From positions 47,617-111,616 of the forward strand of contig BQKZ01000087.1 in the NCBI GenBank assembly GCA_036244855.1: 64,000 nucleotides of DNA, in the 5' to 3' direction. Source of the stretch: Temnopleurus reevesii. Taxonomy: Eukaryota > Echinodermata > Echinoidea > Temnopleuroida > Temnopleuridae. This document shows positions 56,601 to 64,000 of the stretch, one piece after another. The notes under the pieces are model-generated. The model was not told where the DNA came from. It saw only the letters and a program-made list of their open reading frames with translations, and searched no databases. How positions within the stretch are numbered: the stretch's first letter is position 1; every line of letters starts with the position of its first letter. The position numbers and the translations under genes are program-made.

Positions 56601-57799
56601 GAATGTTGTAAAGTAATGATTCTATAAAATGTATTACTTGATCATTTTCAACGGATTAAATGCTTGAATTCTAATTTCAACCAGTCAATTTTTGTGAGTT
56701 TTCCTCTGCAAAATGTTGAATGATAAATGCTAGAATTTATTCAATAATTTTCTGTTCCTGTTTACCACTAAATTTGTCAAAGCATTTAAAAATATTCCCA
56801 CATGTATTTCATTTCGTTCATAGATAATGTATGGCAATAATGTAAGATCGCATAATGAATTAGAAAACTTTAAATCTTTAAGTCTATATATAAAAAAGTA
56901 ATAGTTACTTTAAACTTTGTTACTTTAAAAATTAGTTATTATAATAAATTTGTTCCTACTAACAGTTTATGAAAATATATTGAATTTTATAGATTGAGAA
57001 TTTGCAACAGACAAGTTTCTGTACCTCCATTTATTATTTTTGTATACCATAATCTTTTTCAGAATTACTATCTTTATATTTTCCATCTTTCAATATAGAA
57101 AACATATGCTTTAAAGATTGTTTTATTTGATCCCTGTTCTAACAGGAGAATAGACATGATTACTTAATATTATATTAGAGTCAAATCTCTATTGTACAGT
57201 ATATTTTGTTAATATCGTTGTTATACCTGCCATGTGCCCGGAAAGGGGCCATGGGCCTGGTTATGCATGTAAACTGGCACTTGTTCTAATAAATGCTTGA
57301 TGAAATAAAAACTTAGTTTGTAATTTAGAGCGCATACATGTATGCTCTATATATGCTATATTAAACTGATAAGAGGAATGTTGTTTAAAAATCACAAATC
57401 TAAATTCTAAAGATCGTAATTTAAGTCTGTTTCTATATGAGACTTTCAGATACTGTAAGTAGGGACCATTCTATTAGACTTAAAAGTTAAGTACCTGCAA
57501 TTTATAGATCATAAATTTAATTGTTGAAAATGTTTAAGATATGGTAATAGATTCGACGGTAACTTGGTTACAGTGTCCTTCTACTTGGACAGGAAGAATA
57601 CAGTTTTATTTTTTTCTTCAAAACTTCCAACTTGGAACCTCTAAAAGGTTGCAATATTTATCCCACTTTCATATTTGGATGAATGGTGAGTGATTCTGGT
57701 TAGAACGAATAGTAGAATGATACAGTACTGGAATTATGAAAATCTAAAAAAGAAAATCGTTATATTTCAGTCTATCAACCTAGAATGTAGTTCTCATGT
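56601..57799. other. AT-rich non-coding sequence
   Basis: No gene seen. Near 57225-57310 a stretch with AATAAATG and AATAAA resembles the 3' end of a transcript, but no exon precedes it. Confidence 0.4.
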
Positions 57800-58015
57800 C
57801 TAGTCATGTCGCCTCCGTGTTTGATCGTGTTGCTTCCGGGGTCGATCGTGTTGCTTTCGGGACCGATCGTGTTTCTTCCGGGACCGATCGTTTAGCTTCC
57901 GGGACGCTTCCCGGACCAATCGTGTTGCTTCCGGGGTGAATCGGGTCGATGCCCATATTCTTTTGACATGAATCGTGTTCTTCCGTGTTGCTTCCGTGGT
58001 CATGGTCACATAGAA
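57800..58015. repeat. Tandem ~20 bp units derived from palindrome family 2
   Basis: Six or more units of the type GATCGTGTTGCTTCCGGGAC in one orientation, followed by a single 'GGTCACATAGA' end. It is an expansion of the right arm of family 2. Confidence 0.8.
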
Positions 58016-58077
58016 AAATCAGCGCTCGAGCATGGGAAAATTTATTCCGATTCACCCATTTCAGCCAAAAAGAGCCC

Positions 58078-58130
58078 CGGATCTCCGTGTTCAATCGTGT
58101 TGCTTCCGGGGTTCTATGTTCACTGACAGA
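58078..58130. mobile_element. Palindrome family 2 fragment
   Basis: Right-arm remnant 'CAATCGTGTTGCTTCCGGGG' then 'TTCTATGT'. Confidence 0.65.
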
Positions 58131-58362
58131 CAGGGAGAAATGACTAATATTTTGACCTTACCCACGTTCACAACGATTTATTTAATTAAAAATGCATCGC
58201 AGCTGCGAAGGGTCTTGTGAAACCGTTCATTGCAACTCTTCGCAGCTGCGATGAGTTCGCTGCGAGCGATGGGTTCAGCGATTAATCGCTGAGAAATGTT
58301 AGTGAAATCGAGCACTGGACTTTAAGCGAAAGTTTAGATGTCCTAATGACAATCGGTCAATA

Positions 58363-58498
58363 TAATGCCCTGGCCACATAGTACCCCGGAAGCAACACGA
58401 TTCATCCCGACTCTTTGTTAATTCACAGTTAACTGCCTCAGAACAACGAGTCCGGGTGAATCGTGTTGCTTCCGGGGTCCTATGTGGCCGGGGCTTAA
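58363..58498. mobile_element. Palindrome family 2, copy
   Basis: 'AATGCCCTGGCCACATAGTA' to 'TATGTGGCCGGGGCTT'. Both arms carry the same C-for-T change (GGCCACATA/TATGTGGCC), so the arms have been homogenised or the element moved after the change. Confidence 0.88.
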
Positions 58499-58590
58499 GC
58501 GGCTAAACAGCTCAGTCCGTAGAGCGTCACACCTGGAATTAAGGCGATTCTTTATGGCGCTGGGCAGAATCCCACGATACCTGTTGTTCT
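58499..58590 (+). mobile_element. tRNA-like fragment, possible SINE head
   Basis: 'ACAGCTCAGTCCGTAGAGCG' resembles a tRNA D-arm/A-box, and 'CTGGGCAGAATCCCA' about 45 bases later a degenerate T-arm/B-box. No cloverleaf good enough for a tRNA gene. Confidence 0.4.
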
Positions 58591-58874
58591 AAGTTTGGTA
58601 TTATTTTGTTTGCACTGTTAAAAGTGAAGGTTTTCCTTTTCCTTTGTGTATGTTATTTTTGGTAGAGTTACACTTCTCTGATGAATTTCCCTACTCTTTC
58701 CCCAAATCATTCATATTCTCTCTTCCGGAATTTCTTCTCCACATTTGGAATAATAATTCCCTCCTTTGAGAGAAATACTTTCCTTTGTCCTTCACATTTG
58801 ATATTTGTATGCTTTATCGTATTACTTTTGTTTTATACTATAATTAGGTCCCCCTACCATCTATGTCATATTGT

Positions 58875-59255
58875 CTGTCTCTTTGTCTGTCTCTATCTCC
58901 CTCTCTCTCTCTCTGTCTGTCTCTCTCTCTCTGTTTCTCTCTCACACAAACACATACATACACACACTCACAAACATGCACACATACACGTCCATATACA
59001 CATATACAAAACACAAACAGACATCCCGACTTCTCTATTTGCCCCAGTCATGCTCCTCTTTACACTTTTACCTGTGCTTCACACTCTCTGCCCATCCCCT
59101 CCCCTCCTCTCTCCATCCTCTCCCCTCTCCCTCTCTTTCTCTCCCTCTCTCCGTCTCTCATCTTTCTCTTTTTCTCCTTTTCTCTCTCTCTTTCACTCCC
59201 CCTCTCATCCCTCTCTATCTCTCCCTTTATTTCTCTTACCCTCTCCTCTTTATGT
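58875..59255. repeat. CT-rich and CA-rich microsatellite region
   Basis: (CT)n with TCTG units (58875-58945), (CA)n-type block (58945-59015), then a long pyrimidine-rich tract (59095-59255). The three overlapping open frames here are translations of these repeats. Confidence 0.9.
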
Positions 59256-59488
59256 AGTCCCCTTCAGATCTATCCCTTTCGATGTACAGTGATGGATGTG
59301 CGGTAAGGGGGGGGGGATATGAGGGACGTCTTGCATCGATGTTTCTCATTTCCCAAGTTTTATCCGCTTCTGAATTGTAGCTCCCATCCCCTGCCTCCGA
59401 TTCACATAATTATCACTCATACTCAAGACATTATATTGAGAGTTCCAGGGTCTAAACCACGTGATGCTCTGACGTCACACCGAAGCAA

Positions 59489-59651
59489 CTGGCTGATAGC
59501 CAAGGTGAGCTGCCTTGACCATGGGTGCTCGAATTTCATCGCGGTTGGCCATCAGGAATATAACATGATTATTATCATACACTACAAAAACTAGAGTGGT
59601 AAGTTTTTTCTTTTCTATGAGATTCGTGTAGTTTTGCCGTACGATAACCAT
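59489..59651. repeat. Duplicated segment, copy without SINE
   Basis: 'GATAGCCAAGGTGAGCTGCC' and 'AACTAGAGTGGTAAG'-type blocks match 59898-60342. The equivalent of the SINE site is intact here ('CAGGAATATAACATGATTAT'). Confidence 0.8.
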
Positions 59652-59897
59652 TTTTTTTTTGTTTACTTTGTTGCTCCTTTTCCTAGCTTTCTTGTACTGC
59701 TGCCGCCACTGATTCACAAAAAACATCACTCAACATGACATAAACTATTTCCGTAAAATGGTTATGGGATATTAGGTCCGCGCGCCCTGTATTGAACCGC
59801 ATGGACACAACAATCACAAGTCGGTTCCAAATTGGAAAGCATTACAAATGAGCATTGAATTGGCGCTCGACTTCATTTTACGAAAATGGATTATATC

Positions 59898-60342
59898 TCA
59901 ACTGGCGGATAGCCAAGGTGAGCTAACTTGACAATGGGTGCTCAGGTTTCAACACGGGTAGCCATCAGGAATATAACATGATATAACATGATAACATATA
60001 ACATCAGAATATAACATGGTCATGTGTGGCTCAGTGGTAGAGCGTCTGCCCCATGAACGGAAGGTCGTGGGTTTGATCCCCGGCCGGGTCATACCAAAGA
60101 CCTAAAAAAATGGGACCATCTGCTTTCTTGCCAGGCGCTCGGCATTTAAGAAAGGAGAAGGGTAATAATAACTTTATGTTATGCAGGGCCCGCTGGAAGA
60201 GCAGCTAACTTACAGCTGAATGTGGCTACCCTGGGTAAATAAGACATCATTATTATTTTTTATTATCGTACACTGTAAAAACTAGAGTGGTAAGTTTTTG
60301 CGTAACATTCATATAGCTTTACCGTATGATAATCATTCTTTG
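59898..60342. repeat. Duplicated segment, copy with SINE
   Basis: Diverged copy of 59489-59651 interrupted after 'CAGGAATATAACATGAT' by short ATAACAT repeats and the SINE at 60021. Confidence 0.8.
60021..60267 (+). mobile_element. tRNA-derived SINE, family A
   Basis: Head 'TGTGGCTCAGTGGTAGAGCG' with B-box 'GGTCGTGGGTTTGATCCCC', body 'GACCATCTGC', 'GCCAGGCGCTCGGCAT', 'GCTAACTTACAGCTGAATG', and a (TTA)n tail. Same family as 6820-7074 (minus). Confidence 0.9.
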
Positions 60343-61080
60343 GACATGTTGCGAACATGCTTCTTGACTAATATGAAGTCTATACTGACACTATACTGAG
60401 GAATTTAAAATGATGTGTTCATAATCATGCTCGCGAAAAGATGAGGAGATATCTATTAACAATTGGTTTTAAAGGGAGTATGTTTGCTTTAAGATTTTTC
60501 TTAACTATGTTCTCAAACCACTGCAAAAGCATGGGACAATCGGAGTGTGATTTACAAAAGACTCTCTTGGAACAATTTTCTTGTCATGTTGCATTGATGC
60601 AAATGTTACAAAATACAATTCATATTTTACCTAAGTGCATAAAAATTGTTATTCCATTCAATGAATGAAAAAAAAAATCCCCTAAAACCTTCATCATAGG
60701 CGCTAAAAAGAAAATATACGCAAACAATGTTTTGAATGTTTAGCCCATTGTTTCACTGTTTGAAGTAGTATTTTGATTTGTCATGAAAATCGTTTAGTTT
60801 AAAAAATCCATTATTTTGAAAACTAAACACCTTTTTAATGTTCCGAAATGCTTATTGGAGTTGATTTAATGTATAATGCCACATGGAAAATAATTAAAAG
60901 CATCATAAATTGAACCACTTGGATTCATCGCCGACCTTTTTTTTCTCACAAAATTACCGATTGAAGAGTGATAAAATCTGAGGAAAAACACATAATCCTG
61001 TCTTTTGCCGTGTAGTTTCTGAAACATCACTCCGGTTTTCAAAGTGCATTGATGATGATTTCTTGAACGGCCCTGGATGC
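60343..61080. other. AT-rich non-coding sequence
   Basis: No supported gene. The frame at 60441-60668 has no family signature. Confidence 0.4.
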
Positions 61081-61121
61081 ATGCTATTTATAAGACGTGT
61101 GTGATGAGGTCATCCAAAGTT

Positions 61122-61253
61122 ATGAATAGCTCAGTACACAGTATGATGGAGAATTATACCAATATCAGATCCGACGGTGTTTACGAACTAGCACGTATGG
61201 GTATCGACTATTTGAGACAGCCTCTTAAAGGTTTGGATAGCAGAAAAATATGA
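61122..61253 (+). CDS. Small open frame behind a TATA-like box
   Basis: 43 codons, 'MNSSVHSMMENYTNIRSDGV', 'YELARMGIDYLRQPLKGLDS', ending 'RKI' and TGA. A TATTTATAAG box lies about 35-40 bases before the ATG. Composition is protein-like. It could be a first exon (weak donor AAAG|GTTTGG at 61231) or chance. No family recognised. Confidence 0.3.
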   Translation: MNSSVHSMMENYTNIRSDGVYELARMGIDYLRQPLKGLDSRKI

Positions 61254-61359
61254 CATTTTAGTAAAGGGCAAATAATATTTGTCATGTATCTACTCTCATT
61301 ATTGTTTTGTAAATGTAAATGACCAACTCAACCCGACAAAATTCTTATTTCTGCTTTTA

Positions 61360-61695
61360 CAACAACAACAATAATAATGATAATGATGATAATAATAATG
61401 ATTATAATATAATAATAATAATGATAATAATATTAATAATACACATAATGATAATAAAACTAATGATAATTTTAATCATAATAATAATGATAATGATAAT
61501 AAAAATGATAATAATAATACTACTACTAATAATAATAATCATAATCATAATAATAATAATAATAATAATAATGACAACAACAACAACAATAATGATAATA
61601 ATGATAATAATAATAATAATAACAAAAATAACAATTATAATAATAGTAATAATGATAGCAATAGTAATTATATTAGTAATAATAATAATAATAAA
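61360..61695. repeat. AAT/GAT microsatellite
   Basis: About 335 bp of (AAT)n with GAT and AAC variants. Read in frame it gives a poly-Ile/Met product with no biological meaning. Confidence 0.95.
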
Positions 61696-62460
61696 AGTTC
61701 AAACCCCGACCCTCTATTTGGAATTCAAGAGTCAGACACAGACATCATGACGAGTAAAGTAATGTGACACGTACTTTTATTTCTTACCGTATTTTTGAAA
61801 AATGGGTCTTGGAAATATTGCATAATTACACTAAACCCTGTTCACGATATTCACTCAGAGATTCATCACAATTTGATAAAGCTGAAGCCGAAGGTTTTTA
61901 GTCGTTACATCTGCTGAATTAATGACAAAGAAAGTAAATATTTAGGAGATTTCACCCAAGTTGCGTTTATAACAAACGTCTGCCCAAAACTAGTGAAAGT
62001 TTGATTGAACCTTTAATTGTGAGATAGACGCCATGTGATCTGACATTATGAATGGTCAATCAATAACTCCATGATTCATCGAGATATTTTCATTTCCAAA
62101 CTCAACCTGTTTCACATTTAGCTTGGCTTTACTACTGATAAATATATGGAAATCAGTTCAGAAAATGTTTCTGAATCTAATTTACTTATACTTAATAATT
62201 ATGCAATATTCAATTCATGTATTATTTTGAAAATGTCTAAGTTTTTCATTATAAAGGTTCAATTAATGGAAATGTGATGTACTCATCTTGGTGTACATGA
62301 ATTATCTTTGTTTTGATGATCTTTATAATTGGTCTTTGTAACATTTTCTTAGATACATGTGACCAAATATATTTGTGTAAAATGTCACGTAGATTTTGTT
62401 ATTCAATAAAGGAACCCTGTGGAAGGGGGAAAATAAATAAATGAAAGTACATTCCATTTT
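61696..62460. other. AT-rich non-coding sequence
   Basis: Nothing recognised except AATAAAGG near 62405, which could be an old poly(A) signal. Confidence 0.4.
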
Positions 62461-62729
62461 GGAGCGTTGTTGTGTAGTGGACATGACTCTTGTATTTTGA
62501 TCAGAGGGTCGTGGGTTTTACTCCCTTTCCCATGGCGTTATTTTCCTTCAACAGGAAATGAATCCAAATCGTGCTGCACTCAATCCAGGTGAGGTAAATT
62601 GGTAGCTTTGTAAGAATTTTCACTCCTCGAAATGCTTTGGCGCCGGGATGGCGCATTTAGCACTATGCAGAGTGGATGAATGTTTTCTATGAAGTATTGC
62701 AAGTATTATTAGTATTAGTATTAGTACTA
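62461..62729 (+). mobile_element. tRNA-derived SINE, family B
   Basis: Head with A-box-like 'GTTGTGTAGTGGACATGACT' and B-box-like 'GGTCGTGGGTTTTACTCCC'. Body 'GTGCTGCACTCAATCCAGG', 'TTGGCGCCGGGATGGCGC', and a tail of TATTAG units. Body unrelated to family A. Confidence 0.75.
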
Positions 62730-63866
62730 TAACATTAAATATTTTTCCCAATCAATTTCATCACAGTTGCATTCAAATCCACGAATGGATGTTCAGATTC
62801 GACAATATTTTGCAAACTCGCTTTGACCATGGCTGATTTTCTTGGTTTATCTTTAAATTTAGTTTTACAGTATTCTTTCAATCTTATTGAGAATTTTTAG
62901 AGGAATATTCATTCAAATTAGCAGCCCAAAATTTGATTTCACGCATATCAAAAGTTAATTTTGATTTATTTTTTAAAATTTGAAAACACCTTTTCATTTG
63001 TTTAAAATTGATCGTTCGTATTTGCACGTTGAAATAAAATAAATGTCAAATTGCATGCAAGATATTAAAATAAAATAAAGTCAATTCGTTTGTTAAGTTA
63101 AAATGTTTAACTCACAAATCATTCAATTTTCCTTCTCAATTGAACGGATTTATCGTTGAATTGAATGTTGATTTTTGAATAAAATCGAAAACCCTAAATT
63201 AAGTGAAAGATGTCAGGCTGGCTGCCACGATATAAATGGAAGTTTAGAAGACAGAGTGAAATCGATTTCTATAAGAATTAATTGGAACACGATTTCAATG
63301 CTCCTTTGTCTAATATTCGATAATGTAATTTTGACGTTTGTACCTTAAGATCGATTTGACGTAAACGGCTATTGAATTTTCCATATCGCATAAAATTTTC
63401 CGAATGCGAACGCTCTTGACGCTCTAATCATTATTTTTTGGCTCTCATTCTTTAAACAACGACTTCCGGTATTTGACACGACGGATTTTCTTGTGAGAGT
63501 TTTAAGTTAATTCCTTTGTTTTACGTGGTAAGAGAGTATTTCAACCACAAAAAGTCTTTTATGTTGGACGCAGACATTTCCTGAGATTAAGCCATCACTT
63601 CGATCCATGTTTGCTCGCTTATAAGAGGGGTTATAATATCGCAAATTTAAGACATTTTGTGATGATGTCTGTACTCGCACTGTAGACCGAAATTCGATTT
63701 TCCAAATACAGAGTGCGTTATATCAGTATTGCTTGTTTCTTTGTTTGTTTAAATTTCCGTCATATTGGCAAGCATTATTGCTTGGTATATGCTACACGCG
63801 ATATGGAGAATTGGGAGCTAGTTATTGAGATACTCAAACCACGTAATTCGCAGCAAAAGTTATAAA
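62730..63866. other. AT-rich non-coding sequence
   Basis: No gene seen. One strong ETS-type site (ACTTCCGG, 63462-63469) near 'GTATTTGACACGACGG'. Confidence 0.4.
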
Positions 63867-63869
63867 AGC

Positions 63870-64000
63870 CCAGGGGGTGTTTCATCAAGATTTGTCGTAG
63901 CGACAACGAGCCATTTCCCGACAGTTCCCATAGCAACTGTCAGCGATAGTGCTTTTTATCCCATCACAATCAAGGAATTTGTCAGAACTGACTAATCTTG
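63870..64000. mobile_element. Start of an inverted-repeat element cut by the window end
   Basis: 'GGGGGTGTTTCATCAAGATT' followed by 'TTGTCGTAGCGACAA', with a later 'GACTAATCTTG' relating back to 'CAAGATTTGTC'. Looks like a MITE of which only the left part is visible. Confidence 0.5.

Noticed and set aside
55788..56611. Two plus-strand frames of 76 and 156 residues
   Set aside because: No domain recognised, and the second runs into the expanded palindrome; kept only as unsupported frames.
58681..59306. Three overlapping frames of 128-203 residues on the plus strand
   Set aside because: They are translations of CT, CA and CCT microsatellites in three frames.
60021..60095. tRNA gene
   Set aside because: The A and B boxes are there, but the same head with the same unrelated body and ATT tail occurs at 6820-7074, so it is a SINE.
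61319..61750. 143-residue Ile/Met-rich frame
   Set aside because: It is the AAT microsatellite read in one frame.

Overview
This is AT-rich eukaryotic DNA from a marine invertebrate, most likely an echinoderm or a related deuterostome. The evidence is intron-containing genes with GT-AG junctions, a replication-type histone gene with the metazoan 3' stem-loop and a sea-urchin-style CATTCA cap site, tRNA-derived SINEs with ATT tails, and a very high density of short palindromic and inverted-repeat elements. Most long open frames in the window are repeats or microsatellites read as protein. No bacterial-type operon, CRISPR array or phage is present.

1-17,500 (+ strand): one large gene for a soluble (H-NOX family) guanylate cyclase. 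I can place exons for the HNOBA/PAS-like region (2889-3294, 4981-5177), the signalling helix (6341-6464), the first half of the catalytic domain (7555-7703, 8383-8529), the end of the catalytic domain (13198-13406, with a second version at 14765-14973) and a C-terminal tail (17335-17501, with an alternative last exon at 17169-17251). A disrupted relic or mis-sequenced exon of the H-NOX end may lie at 376-554. The catalytic segment between 8529 and the end-of-domain exon (normally carrying the guanine-binding Cys and the Asn/Arg transition-state residues) is not found. It may be lost in the assembly join at 10786. Many exons of this gene have partial extra copies in the neighbouring intron; the end-of-domain exon exists in about ten full or partial copies separated by ATC microsatellites.

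10,200-10,760 (- strand): an intact, divergent histone H3 gene lies antisense in the large intron. It has a stem-loop 3' end and a TATA/cap promoter, and reads Thr instead of Lys at position 4.

17,500-64,000: mostly non-coding and repeat-rich. There are 14 copies of a ~245 bp palindrome between 23 and 50.5 kb, 9 copies of a ~130 bp palindrome, three copies of a ~520 bp TTAA-ended element, four copies of a ~125 bp GGGGCC-ended element, a ~575 bp TTAA-ended element, a 260 bp MITE, SINEs, a 32 bp minisatellite and several microsatellites. Candidate exons of unidentified genes (22352- on the minus strand; 27312, 30917, 42305, 49603 on the plus strand) rest on splice signals and open frame alone.

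Assembly quality matters here. Single N characters at 4086, 12537, 13999, 47330 and 53050 each sit beside duplicated sequence. At 12537/13999 a 53-base exact overlap shows that an alternative-haplotype contig was inserted between two overlapping contigs. Several apparent duplications are therefore probably alleles placed in tandem.
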